Source: Caldilineaceae bacterium SB0661_bin_34 | GTDB lineage: Bacteria; Chloroflexota; Anaerolineae; Caldilineales; Caldilineaceae | Assembly: GCA_009841145.1 (NCBI GenBank) | Contig: VXMJ01000042.1 | Coordinates: forward strand, 1 to 64,000 | Direction of reading: 5' to 3' | DNA: 64,000 bases | Shown: positions 19,268 to 30,600 of the stretch, piece after piece | How positions within the stretch are numbered: position 1 is the stretch's first letter | Layout: each line of letters opens with the position of its first letter | Translations under genes and position numbers: made by a program | Notes under the pieces: model-generated | Database searches by the model: none | What the model was told of the DNA's origin: nothing | The model's input: only the letters and a program-made list of their open reading frames with translations

Positions 19268-20149
19268 ATGGAGCCGTTCGTGGTTTCCAACACCCTGCTG
19301 GACGATCCGGATGCCCTGCGCGCCCGGGCGGACCGCGACGGATACCTGTTCCTGGAGGACTTCGTCGACCCGGCACTGATCCTTGAAACCCGCAGGGACA
19401 TGGCCGCCGTGCTGCAGGAAGTCGGCTGGATTGATGCCGGCACCGATCCGTTCGAGGCCATTACCAGCCATTCCGCCCATGTCTCTGGCGATCCGGAACA
19501 CAAGCCGGTCTACGACCAAATCATGTGTCTGGAGTCCTTCCACACGCTGGCCCACGACCGGGCCGTCTGGGGCCTCATGGAACTCCTGCTGGGACCGGAT
19601 GTCCTGCTGCAGCCGAGCAACATTGCGCGGATGATCTTCCCCTCCGCCACGGAGCACACCACGCCGGCCCACCAGGACTATGTGCATATTCAGGGCACGC
19701 CCGATGTCTGGACGGCCTGGATGCCGCTGGGGGCCTGCCCACACAGTCTGGGTGGCCTGAGCGTGCTGACCGGGTCCCACAAGCTGGGGATTCTGCCGGT
19801 TTCGCGTTCCCTGGGCGCCGGCGGCCTGAAGTCCCACACCGAGGATGTGGACGGGGAGTGGGTGTCCAGCCCGTTCGGGTTGGGCGACGCCCTGTTCTTC
19901 CATAGCCACACCGTCCACCGGGGCTTGCCCAACCTATCGGGGAATCGGCTGCGACTGTCCGTCGACTACCGCTACCAGAGGGCTTCGGACCCGGTCTCGG
20001 ACGTGGTCCTGACGCCGCACCAGGCGCGCCTGACCTGGGAGGAGGTGTACCGGAACTGGAAGTCCGACGCGTTCCAATACCACTGGCGCAAGCACGACCT
20101 CACTCCGGTGCCCAAGGTTCCTGTAACACCGGTCGAGGAGGTCGGCTGA
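19268..20149 (+). CDS. phytanoyl-CoA dioxygenase (PhyH) family protein
   Basis: 293 residues; the ATG at 19268 has AAGGA about 7 bases upstream. The opening ADRDGYLFLEDFVDPALI is PhyH-like. Metal ligands are expected at H and D of TPAHQDYVHIQG (about residue 137) and the distal His in SHTVHRGLPNLS, with Arg in NRLRLSVDYRYQ for 2-oxoglutarate. It is an Fe(II)/2-oxoglutarate oxygenase of unknown substrate. It follows the sulfatase in the same direction after 193 bases without an obvious terminator. Confidence 0.9.
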   Translation: MEPFVVSNTLLDDPDALRARADRDGYLFLEDFVDPALILETRRDMAAVLQEVGWIDAGTDPFEAITSHSAHVSGDPEHKPVYDQIMCLESFHTLAHDRAVWGLMELLLGPDVLLQPSNIARMIFPSATEHTTPAHQDYVHIQGTPDVWTAWMPLGACPHSLGGLSVLTGSHKLGILPVSRSLGAGGLKSHTEDVDGEWVSSPFGLGDALFFHSHTVHRGLPNLSGNRLRLSVDYRYQRASDPVSDVVLTPHQARLTWEEVYRNWKSDAFQYHWRKHDLTPVPKVPVTPVEEVG

Positions 20150-20464
20150 ACCGCTGGTTGTGTGCAATGGGTGTGCTGGCGGATCCAGCGGGTTGAACTG
20201 AATGGGAGGCAGCGCGTTTCAACCTTCTTGGCACCCGGGTTGAGCCACACAGGCTGTTAGCCGCCGATTGCGCACCGGCGGGAGTGTCAGGGCTGCGCTT
20301 ATCGACTGGAACGCGGGATGCGTGTTCCGTTCATTCACATGCCGTCTGGTCCGGGCAGTTCGCAGCGAAGATGAGGAAGCCGAGGGTCAGCCGATAAGGG
20401 ATTGGATGGACCATTCGGGAACCCGGGCTCCCCTACCGATGTGTTTTGAAGCCTGCCAGGATTG
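20150..20464. other. intergenic region, nothing recognised
   Basis: 315 bases between the convergent PhyH and HEPN genes. No hairpin or domain-bearing frame stood out. Confidence 0.35.
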
Positions 20465-20944
20465 TCACCGCGGCAGAGGCGTGGTCACATACACTGCAAA
20501 AGCCCGCTTGTCCTTCTCGCTCACGATCTCGAATGCGGCCATTGCCGATACGGCATCCTCAATGGCGGTCAACACCGACTCAATTACGAACCTGGCTTCC
20601 GGATCGTAATCGGCGGAATGGCGCAATTTCTGCAACTGCACAAACTTCTCGGCAAAAAACCTGATCTCCGTCGGAAACCGAATGATGTAGTTGCTGTTGC
20701 CGCAGCGGTTCCGAACCATCCCATGTTGCAATCCGCGGTAGGCCTGCACCCAGGCAGGTCTGCTCCGTTGATTTGGATCCTCGCCAGCGAAGAAGTCCGC
20801 GCACTGTTTTGACAACATGTGGAAGAGCGCATAGTAGGCACATCGAACCGCACAACGCAAGTTGGCTTGTTCGCCCTGAACCGGAACATCACCCATCCGT
20901 TCAGAAACGAGCTGGCGTGCTAAGCGTAGCAAGTCGTCGTGCAT
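20465..20944 (-). CDS. HEPN-domain protein (putative RNase toxin)
   Basis: 159 residues from the ATG at 20944, which overlaps the upstream stop as TGATG; an ATG at 20956 is also possible. The segment NLRCAVRCAYYALFHMLS is the first HEPN helix pair. LQKLRHSADYDPEARFV carries the R-x4-6-like polar motif and the ADYD signature typical of HEPN proteins encoded beside small partner genes. HEPN proteins are frequently metal-independent RNases in toxin-antitoxin or defence modules. Its partner here is the unrecognised 110-residue protein upstream. A C-terminal fragment of a second, related HEPN gene lies at 21350-21568. Confidence 0.72.
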   Translation of the reverse strand: MHDDLLRLARQLVSERMGDVPVQGEQANLRCAVRCAYYALFHMLSKQCADFFAGEDPNQRSRPAWVQAYRGLQHGMVRNRCGNSNYIIRFPTEIRFFAEKFVQLQKLRHSADYDPEARFVIESVLTAIEDAVSAMAAFEIVSEKDKRAFAVYVTTPLPR

Positions 20945-21276
20945 CAACCTATCCATGCCTTAAGGCCCGGCCAAAACCCAGCCCACTTTTCCTTTGGCAC
21001 GAATTCCTGCACAGGTACGCTGGGAAAGCCGAGCTCAATCGAATGAGGCCAAAGCTCTTCAGTGAATTCGAACCTGAAGTTCGAATCCATTTTGCTAGCG
21101 TCACCATCGTATGCGATGTAAGCAAACAATGAGGGATGTTCAGGATCGGGCTCCGAAGCCGGATCCGCTCGGATCACGATTGGGTCGAAGACGATCTCGT
21201 CGCCGAACCGCTTGGTGAGCAGATCCTTGATGACTGCTGCATATTTCTCCTTCACTTCGGCGTACTCGTCGTACAT
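20944..21276 (-). CDS. small acidic protein of unknown function, HEPN partner
   Basis: 110 residues from the ATG at 21276 (a TTG at 21288 is in frame; GAAGGA lies 12 bases before the ATG). I do not recognise a domain. The N-terminus is a charged helix (YAEVKEKYAAVIKDLLTKRF) followed by beta-like segments rich in Asp/Pro (VIRADPASEPDPEHPSLFAY) and a Trp-containing tail. It overlaps the HEPN gene by one base (TGATG), so the two are translationally coupled and probably act together. An antitoxin role is plausible from position, but the GSxAxG motif of MNT antitoxins is absent. Confidence 0.6.
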   Translation of the reverse strand: MYDEYAEVKEKYAAVIKDLLTKRFGDEIVFDPIVIRADPASEPDPEHPSLFAYIAYDGDASKMDSNFRFEFTEELWPHSIELGFPSVPVQEFVPKEKWAGFWPGLKAWIG

Positions 21277-21349
21277 GACGCATTTCAATCCTTCAACATT
21301 TAGTCAATAATTCTAGCACACACCCGGTAGGAGGCACCGTAGTTCCACA

Positions 21350-21568
21350 TCAATGGGCATTATGGATTTCCGCTGCTGTGCCGAATCCTCCAATGCCTTC
21401 CGGGTTTGCCACCTTGGCAGCGGAACTGTTTGAGTACACCACAAACGCGCGTGGAGCCTTCTTGCTCACGGTTGCGAACGCGGCCTTCGCCAATACCGCG
21501 TCTTGGATGGCCACCGTTGTGGTTCTGCAATCAAACTGCGCGCGGGGATCACCGCCGGGATCGCGCTG
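21350..21568 (-). pseudogene. truncated HEPN paralogue (C-terminal fragment)
   Basis: Minus-strand translation from about 21568 to the TGA at 21350-21352 gives DPRAQFDCRTTTVAIQDAVL, then AKAAFATVSKKAPRAFVVYS. This aligns with the C-terminus of the HEPN protein at 20465 (DPEARFVIESVLTAIEDAVS, then AMAAFEIVSEKDKRAFAVYV). No start codon or N-terminal domain precedes it; the sequence upstream is the end of the MFS gene, whose stop is at 21574. The best reading is a relic of a duplicated HEPN gene cut off by rearrangement. Confidence 0.7.
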
Positions 21569-21573
21569 CCCCT

Positions 21574-23652
21574 TCAGGCCCTGGCTTTGGACCTTCTGTG
21601 GGATGGCCGGTATTTGAGGGTTTCCAACTGGGCGCGTACGTTGCGGCTGAGCCGGGGACGAATGTACGACGCGGTGTATTGTATGGCCCCGCGGACAAGG
21701 GCATCCCCCTTCTCCGGTTGGATGCCCAGTTCGGCGGCTGCAGTCATGCCAGCCTGGTAAATCGTTGGGATCAGGGCCTCCAGATCCTGCCGGGTTTCAT
21801 ATGTCCCCCGAACGGCACCCCGCACCGTGCCGCGCAGAATCCGCCGCGAGCGCTGGCCTTCCAGACGGTGGTCCATTTCCTGGACGATGCCCTTGAGGCT
21901 GTCCTGTACCACCAGACGGGGATCCAGATCGATGTCCTCCACGGCTTGCACCGCGGCCCGCGCGGCATGGTATGCGATTTCCTCCGCGTGGGTCTCCAGG
22001 TTGCGCCGGCCCTGCAGCATTGGGGCCAGACTGCCGCGGACCGAGGACGACAGGTTCCGCACGGACCGGGAACCAACTTGGGAAGTCGCCACGGCCAGGC
22101 GCATGGTGGAGGAAAACTGGTACAGGGTCAGGCCCAACACGGTATCAATCCCGGGGACGCTCCGGGCCACACTCACCGGTACTTGCAGGAACCGGGCGCC
22201 GGGGATGGAGTTCAGGGCCCGTACCGTGGCCGCCGAGTCCTTGTACAGCTCGTCCAGCACAACGGAACGGCTGTGATCCTGGAGTTCATGGATGCGGGCC
22301 AGCAGACTGGATGTGAACAAGCCCAGCAGAAACGCCAGCAGAAACAGGAATTCATAGCCCCCCAGGTTCAGGCCCGTGAACCCTACCGACGCACTGGGTC
22401 CGATCCATTCCACGTTGATGGTCAACTGGCGTTGCAGCAGAACATCGATCAGGCGGCCTCCCGTCAAGGGCCCCAAGCCTGCGCCCAGGCTTCCCGCGAT
22501 GGAGGCCAGGGACAGGTAGGCGCTGGTGCGCTGGTGTCGGGCCCGCTTCATGGTCAGGATCCCCGACGCGACATTGGCCCCGGCGGTGGCCAGGCCCTGC
22601 AGCACCATGCAGAAGCCAATCAGCAGATACACCAGTAGGCCGGCGCCGACATTGCCCTGGTTCACACTGGACACCAGGGACCAGAGGGGCAGAAGCAGCA
22701 TCATGAGCGAACCGCTGGCCATCATGACCACCTTGGCCCCGAACCGATCCGCATATTTGCCCCACACGGACAGGACCGTCACGTTGGCTGCCTGCGACAG
22801 GGTGCCAAAAACGATGACCAGCGACAGCGGGTATGCCAGCTTCTCCAGCATGTACACGGCAAAGAAGGGCGTTGCCAACGATGTGTAGAAGTTGCGCATG
22901 AACAGGAACCACAGGATGGGTCGATATTCCCGATCCTGCAGCGGGGCCGCCAGACCTGCCAAGGGGAATCGTCCCGGCTGCGCCTCCCGCGGACGGCGGC
23001 GTTCCGGGATGTGGGCCATGCACCAGGGACTCGTGATCCCCAAGACGGCCACTCCGAACAGAAAGACGAGGGTGTACCCCTGGATTTCGGTGCCGGCGTC
23101 CCCGGTGGTGCGCCAATAGTCCACGAACAGGGAAGCTGACAAACCCAGCACAATCGCGGCAATGGTGCCGTACGCCAGGCGCCGGGCAAAAACCGTTCCC
23201 ATCAACGGACCGGGAATCAGATCCCGCAGCCAACTCTGCCAGTTGATGGCAATGAGAGGGCGCAGGATGCCCTGCACGCTGACAATCACCATGAGGCTGC
23301 CGACCTGACGGGATGCCGACAGACCCGAGAACGGCAAAAGGGCAACCGGAATCCACAACAGGGTCACCAGAATCCAAGACAGCAGGGCGAGCAGTTTGCG
23401 TTGGCGCAGATAGTCCGTAACCGGTGCAAACACCAGCTGCAGTGGCTGAAAGACAAAGGGGGCCGCACCCACAAAACCCACCTGAAAGACATTGGCCCCC
23501 AACAACAAGGCATACGCCGTCAGGAATCCGCCCGAAACAATACTGCCCAAACCCATGGAGGCAATGCCTTCCATATACAGCCACTTCAATCCAGAGCGGA
23601 TCTGGGATTTGGACAGGGAATCGTGCTGCCGAAACAAGGTCCACATCGTCAT
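21574..23652 (-). CDS. major facilitator superfamily transporter with long C-terminal extension
   Basis: 692 residues. The first ~470 form a membrane domain with about 12 hydrophobic segments, for example GFLTAYALLLGANVFQVGFV near the start, LVIVFGTLSQAANVTVLSVW mid-protein and YEFLFLLAFLLGLFTSSLLA at the end, consistent with MFS. The last ~220 residues are soluble, alanine- and arginine-rich and helical (SSVRGSLAPMLQGRRNLETH, QDSLKGIVQEMDHRLEGQRS), which is unusual for MFS proteins of ~420 residues. Its function is unknown; it could be a regulatory or membrane-associated coiled domain. The transported substrate cannot be inferred. Start at 23652 or two codons later at 23646. Confidence 0.82.
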   Translation of the reverse strand: MTMWTLFRQHDSLSKSQIRSGLKWLYMEGIASMGLGSIVSGGFLTAYALLLGANVFQVGFVGAAPFVFQPLQLVFAPVTDYLRQRKLLALLSWILVTLLWIPVALLPFSGLSASRQVGSLMVIVSVQGILRPLIAINWQSWLRDLIPGPLMGTVFARRLAYGTIAAIVLGLSASLFVDYWRTTGDAGTEIQGYTLVFLFGVAVLGITSPWCMAHIPERRRPREAQPGRFPLAGLAAPLQDREYRPILWFLFMRNFYTSLATPFFAVYMLEKLAYPLSLVIVFGTLSQAANVTVLSVWGKYADRFGAKVVMMASGSLMMLLLPLWSLVSSVNQGNVGAGLLVYLLIGFCMVLQGLATAGANVASGILTMKRARHQRTSAYLSLASIAGSLGAGLGPLTGGRLIDVLLQRQLTINVEWIGPSASVGFTGLNLGGYEFLFLLAFLLGLFTSSLLARIHELQDHSRSVVLDELYKDSAATVRALNSIPGARFLQVPVSVARSVPGIDTVLGLTLYQFSSTMRLAVATSQVGSRSVRNLSSSVRGSLAPMLQGRRNLETHAEEIAYHAARAAVQAVEDIDLDPRLVVQDSLKGIVQEMDHRLEGQRSRRILRGTVRGAVRGTYETRQDLEALIPTIYQAGMTAAAELGIQPEKGDALVRGAIQYTASYIRPRLSRNVRAQLETLKYRPSHRRSKARA

Positions 23653-24086
23653 ATATGCCGGACGTTTGTTCGGGCCCGCGGGATGTGAATGGCGGAGGCG
23701 CGTCCCAGGTTTCCGGTCATGGCAAACGGAATATCATCGTCCGACCAGGATTCCGGCAGCATCATCAATCCGAAGTCTCGGGACAACCAGCAAGCCGCAT
23801 CGCCACGGCCCAGAAGTGCGCGCCGCCGAAACCCACATTCGCCAGTCGGACCCGGCCTACGCGGCTCCGGCACAAGATGCAGGTGGCCGGGAAAGCTGCG
23901 GATAAGACGCATCTTCCTTGATGCGCTGTACACGAATTTCAACGTCGTCCACGCCTGGACGCGCACAAGAGCGACCGGCCGTGCGGCCGGCCGCTCCCTT
24001 TCTGGTCCGTATCAAGTATCAGCGAACCGTCCGTGTCAAGGTTCCCCAGGGATCCAGGGGCCCAAAGCAAGACCTACCGACACCGA
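23653..24086. other. intergenic region, nothing recognised
   Basis: 434 bases between katG and the MFS gene, both on the minus strand. No domain-bearing frame or strong hairpin was seen. Confidence 0.35.
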
Positions 24087-27066
<2,980 letters not shown>

Positions 27067-27714
27067 ATGCTGAGGTTTGCGGAAGAGGTCTTGCTGTTGC
27101 TGCTGGACGAGGAACGCGGGGACATCACCACCCGCATCTCGACACACACGTTGAATGTCGTTCTGTCGGGAGCCGTGTTGATGGATCTGGCTCTCGAAGG
27201 CCACATCGACACGGATCCACGCCAGCTTGTCGTGACCGATCCCACACCGACCGGTGACTCGTTGCTCGATTTTGCCTTGAACGACATGATGCTGGACACC
27301 GAAATCCATGACGCCGGCTACTGGATCCGGTACTTTGCGCGGCAGGGCAACGCCATCCGGCGCCGGGTCCTGCGCCGCCTGGTCAAACGCAATGTCCTCG
27401 AGTCAGAAACCGAGGGGCGGATTCTGCTGTCCCGGCTGGTCTCCCTCTCCCGCCGTTACCCGATGGCCGACGGATCGTGGGTGGAGGAGGTGCGGCTGCG
27501 CATCATGCGGATCCTGTTCAGTGATGAAATTCCCGATCCGCGCGATGTCGCAATCATATGCCTGGCGGATTCCTGCAATCTGTTCGAGATCATCCTGAAC
27601 CCCACGGACCTGTACAACCTGCGGGACCGAATCGATCTGGTGAACAAAATGGACCTCATTGGCCGGTCGGTCAGCACATCGCTCCGCAAGGAGACCTCTG
27701 CCCGCGGTGCGTAA
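27067..27714 (+). CDS. GPP34-family phosphoprotein (Golgi phosphoprotein 3-like)
   Basis: 215 residues from the ATG at 27067 (GGAGG nine bases upstream). The opening FAEEVLLLLLDEERGDI, followed by LNVVLSGAVLMDLALEGHID, is the GPP34 signature. A basic segment GNAIRRRVLRRLVKRNVLES follows, and a C-terminal RDVAIICLADSCNLFEIIL helical stretch completes the fold. The eukaryotic relative GOLPH3 binds phosphatidylinositol-4-phosphate. Bacterial versions occur widely, mainly in Actinobacteria and Chloroflexota, with unknown function, possibly membrane association. It stands alone upstream of a PhyH gene. Confidence 0.85.
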   Translation: MLRFAEEVLLLLLDEERGDITTRISTHTLNVVLSGAVLMDLALEGHIDTDPRQLVVTDPTPTGDSLLDFALNDMMLDTEIHDAGYWIRYFARQGNAIRRRVLRRLVKRNVLESETEGRILLSRLVSLSRRYPMADGSWVEEVRLRIMRILFSDEIPDPRDVAIICLADSCNLFEIILNPTDLYNLRDRIDLVNKMDLIGRSVSTSLRKETSARGA

Positions 27715-27918
27715 CCGGCCGGGATCGCCTGTTCCGGTACCGGACCGGCACCCGCGCATGACCGTTGCAACTCCCGCCGCCGATCCGGTCGGGCATCTCA
27801 AGCCGGCGTTCCCGGCGCCGACCGCCACCACAAGGGAAATGCCAACCGACAGGTTCCCGCGCAGTTGCACTTCCGGCCCTTCACTTCCTCCATGACCGGG
27901 CAGGGAGGCATTGATCGG

Positions 27919-28701
27919 ATGAAGAGTCAGCTAACCCGACAACAGAAAGAGGAATTCGTGGAGAACGGATTTCTCCACATTCCATCCGCGGTGCCCCTGA
28001 ATATGGTCCACGCCGCGTTGTGGGCCATCAACCACTCAATCGGTGAAGTGGGCAAGACCGGGGCGGATCCCACTCGGTACCGGGAGAACAGCCACTGCCA
28101 CGAACTGCGCCACGTCCCGGTCCTCACCGATGTCTTCAACCGCACCACCGTCCGGGACCTGACCGAGGACCTGCTGGGGCCAGACAACATGCAGCCAGTG
28201 GAGGAAGTGCAGATTGCCCCGCGCTTCCCACTGGCACCGGGGGTTGAGGCATCCCCTATCGAAGGCCACCTGGATGCGGTCGGGACCGGGACCAACGGTG
28301 CCCCCACGGGTTCGTACCTGCGCAACTTCACCGTCATCGCCGTCGTCTATTTGGTGGACGTGCCGGCTCCCTACAGCGGCAACTTCACGGTGTGGCCCGG
28401 ATCCCACATCGAGTCCCGCGACTTCTTTCGGCGGGTGGGGCACGAAGTGCTGACCCAAGGCGACCCCGACATCGAGGACCTGACCGGCGAACCCGTCATG
28501 CTGACGGGGAGGGCCGGAGACGCCTTCCTGTGCCACCATCTGATTCAGCACACGGGCGGCCCCAACCTGTCCCCCCATGTACGCCACGCGGTGATCAGCC
28601 GCATCAAGCACCGTAACGTGGACGAACTGGACCTGGGGGGCTTCACGGACATGTGGCGCGAATGGGAAGGCATCACGGACCTGACCGCGGCCCACACTTG
28701 A
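27919..28701 (+). CDS. phytanoyl-CoA dioxygenase (PhyH) family protein
   Basis: 260 residues from the ATG at 27919, preceded by GGGAGG with a 10-base spacer. The opening LTRQQKEEFVENGFLHIPSA is PhyH-like. H and D of IEGHLDAVGTG and the distal His of HLIQHTGGPNLS are the expected Fe(II) ligands; HAVISRIKHRN may provide the 2-oxoglutarate Arg. It is the third PhyH member in the window and quite distinct from the other two, so it is unlikely to be a recent duplicate. Substrate unknown. Confidence 0.88.
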   Translation: MKSQLTRQQKEEFVENGFLHIPSAVPLNMVHAALWAINHSIGEVGKTGADPTRYRENSHCHELRHVPVLTDVFNRTTVRDLTEDLLGPDNMQPVEEVQIAPRFPLAPGVEASPIEGHLDAVGTGTNGAPTGSYLRNFTVIAVVYLVDVPAPYSGNFTVWPGSHIESRDFFRRVGHEVLTQGDPDIEDLTGEPVMLTGRAGDAFLCHHLIQHTGGPNLSPHVRHAVISRIKHRNVDELDLGGFTDMWREWEGITDLTAAHT

Positions 28702-28961
28702 TTCACGGAGTTGCCCCCGCGGACTGACGCCCTGATTGACAACGTTGACTTGATACCAAGTCGCGGATGACGGTCCTGCTGTGTGTCGCCCCAAACTTCC
28801 TGACCGACCTGCAACGAGGATTACCGCCAAACGCGTTAATCCGGCGGTTGCACAAGATAGTGGTACGGAATCCTGTCCGACCAAGGCCAATCATGGACCC
28901 CGTGACAACCTTGTCAACGCCCTGCCGTTCCTGGTCGGCAGTTGCTTGCCTCCAACACTGT

Positions 28962-29525
28962 TTACATTACTGTTGTTTGATTTTCCCGCACATCAGGCGG
29001 CTGGATGTGTGATCCGGATGACTTGACTGTCAGAGGTATACCTGCAACGATCAGATAGACATTGTCAGCCTGCGCCGCCAATAGTTGATGCAAATGCCCC
29101 ATGTGGTCACGAAATGCCCGAGCCAGGGCATTGACAGGAACAATGCCCGAACCCACTTCGTTCGAGACCAAAATTACGGAACAGGAACTGGATGCCAGCG
29201 CTTCCACCAGGGTTTGGCTTTCCGATGCAACATCCCGTCCGGCATGCATCAGATTGCTCACCCACAAAGTCAAACAGTCCACCACCGCCACTGTAGCGGG
29301 CGAGTCGATTCGGACAATGGCCTCCGCAATTGACAAGGGTATCTCCCAAGTCTGCCAGTGAGGGGAACGTCGTTCCTGATGGCGCCGAATCCGATCGGCC
29401 ATCTCTGCATCATCTGGCTGGGCTGTGGCAATATAAATCGGTTGGACAGCTGCATCTGCAAGTTTTTCAGCAAAGGTGCTCTTTCCTGATCGAGCACCTC
29501 CCAGTATCAAGGTGGTAGCTGGCAT
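28962..29525 (-). CDS. cobU: adenosylcobinamide kinase / adenosylcobinamide-phosphate guanylyltransferase
   Basis: 187 residues from the ATG at 29525. The P-loop ILGGARSGKSTFAEKLA is at the N-terminus, IYIATAQPDDAEMADRIRRH carries the guanylylated region, and VAVVDCLTLWVSNLM and ILVSNEVGSGIVP are standard CobU motifs. The enzyme phosphorylates adenosylcobinamide and transfers GMP to it during assembly or salvage of the cobalamin nucleotide loop. No other cobalamin gene is in the window and no cobalamin riboswitch was recognised in the 230 bases upstream. The motif set is complete, so it should be functional. Confidence 0.93.
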   Translation of the reverse strand: MPATTLILGGARSGKSTFAEKLADAAVQPIYIATAQPDDAEMADRIRRHQERRSPHWQTWEIPLSIAEAIVRIDSPATVAVVDCLTLWVSNLMHAGRDVASESQTLVEALASSSCSVILVSNEVGSGIVPVNALARAFRDHMGHLHQLLAAQADNVYLIVAGIPLTVKSSGSHIQPPDVRENQTTVM

Positions 29526-29756
29526 ATTGGGGTTATGTATTACTTGGTTGACATACCATAATCGGTTTATATCAGTCATAGTAGCAAGGATTGAATCAAC
29601 TGTTCAATTCTCTATGGTTTGGACGACTATTAGCCAGTTGCGTGCTCCCTTTCCGACCTTGGCAGTACCGTTGGCATAACGGTTCGGTGAGTTCCTCCGG
29701 GGTGATGGTGCAGCAGCTCCCGCCGCGACGGGAGCCAGGACGACTCCGCTCAGGAA

Positions 29757-30110
29757 TTGAGTAAGATCGTCTACATTGAGGATGCGGAGGCCGTCATGTA
29801 CACATTTGCCAAGGCGTTGGAGGACCGGTTCGAGCAAGGCGAGGCCCAGGGCGAGGCTCAGGGCGAAGCACGGGGCAGAGCAGAAGGCGAAGCACGGGGC
29901 AGAGCAGAAGGCGAAGCACGGGCCACACGGAATCTGCTTCTGCAGTTCGTCGCCGAAGCCTGGGGTGATGCGGAAGCAGAACGGTTCGCCAAGCAACTGG
30001 AAGGCACCGAGCCCAACCGGATGCCGAGCATCCGGGACCTGATGGCGGACCAGCGAGCCGGACGGCCACCCCGCCTGTACCACAACGGACGAACGGCATC
30101 TGCGGAATAA
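29757..30110 (+). CDS. small repeat-containing protein, resembles a Uma2-type C-terminal tail
   Basis: 117 residues if read from the TTG at 29757; ATG 29796 is an alternative start. The middle is a Gly-Glu-Ala-Arg repeat (GEARGRAEGEARGRAEGEAR) encoded by a 24-base tandem repeat. The C-terminus (LLLQFVAEAWGDAEAERFAK) resembles the tails of Uma2 and Rpn-type PD-(D/E)XK nucleases. No nuclease domain precedes it, so this may be a solo tail left after loss of the N-terminal domain, or a small independent protein. Function unknown. Confidence 0.45.
   Translation: MSKIVYIEDAEAVMYTFAKALEDRFEQGEAQGEAQGEARGRAEGEARGRAEGEARATRNLLLQFVAEAWGDAEAERFAKQLEGTEPNRMPSIRDLMADQRAGRPPRLYHNGRTASAE
29862..29924 (+). 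repeat. 24-bp tandem repeat inside small protein gene
   Basis: Two perfect 24-base units (29862-29885 and 29886-29909, each GGCGAAGCACGGGGCAGAGC plus AGAA) followed by a partial third to 29924. The unit encodes GEARGRAE. Copy number probably varies between strains by slippage. Confidence 0.8.
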
Positions 30111-30318
30111 CAATCCCGGGACGCTCCACTGGCCGGCATGCCCATAGCCTACCGCGCAGCAGGAGTTTCGGGATCAGTTCGTGGATTGGGTATTCGTCGC
30201 GCCGGCAGTCCATGGTTGACGAACGTATGGCTGCCACCTCATTTGAGCGGCATCGCGTCAGGAAGGGTGCTGTAGCCGGTATCGCTCGACCTTGATCCGA
30301 GCTTCGTTCCTGCGTGTC

Positions 30319-30540
30319 TCAGGTTGCTCGTCGGCGCAGCCAGAACTCGGCATTGAACCAACCCGCCTTTTCCAGCCGAATCGCCATCTTCGGGGAAATG
30401 TCAGTGTATCCATTCAGGATCCTCGAGAGGATGTGACAAGCCATGCCAAGGACCCGCGCTGCTTTGGGTACGTTCAACAAACCAAGCGGGGCAAGACAGT
30501 TTTGCCGAATGTTGCGTCCGGAGCGCAGGAGTAGCGCAAC
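30319..30540 (-). pseudogene. HigA-type XRE antitoxin remnant
   Basis: Minus-strand translation ending at TGA 30319-30321 reads LAPLGLLNVPKAARVLGMAC, then HILSRILNGYTDISPKMAIR, then LEKAGWFNAEFWLRRRAT. This is the helix-turn-helix core of HigA antitoxins, whose consensus has LEPLG, AA..LG, LSRILNG, ISP.MA.RLEKAG and AEFWL in the same spacing. No start codon, ribosome site or normal N-terminus (HPGEILREEFL) is present upstream, and the usual ~25 C-terminal residues are missing. No HigB toxin gene is adjacent. It is likely a relic of a toxin-antitoxin locus. Confidence 0.7.
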
Positions 30541-30600
30541 AGGGCCGCACCCGCCATGTCTGACCGGTCGGTATCCCAGCCCGTGGACGGATCCAGGGTG

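Noticed and set aside
21406-22638. Plus-strand frame of 410 codons over the MFS gene
   Set aside because: Antisense to a clear membrane protein; no transmembrane or domain signal of its own.
29862-29924. Tandem 24-base units as a CRISPR-like array
   Set aside because: No spacers; the units are contiguous and encode a Gly-Glu-Ala-Arg protein repeat.
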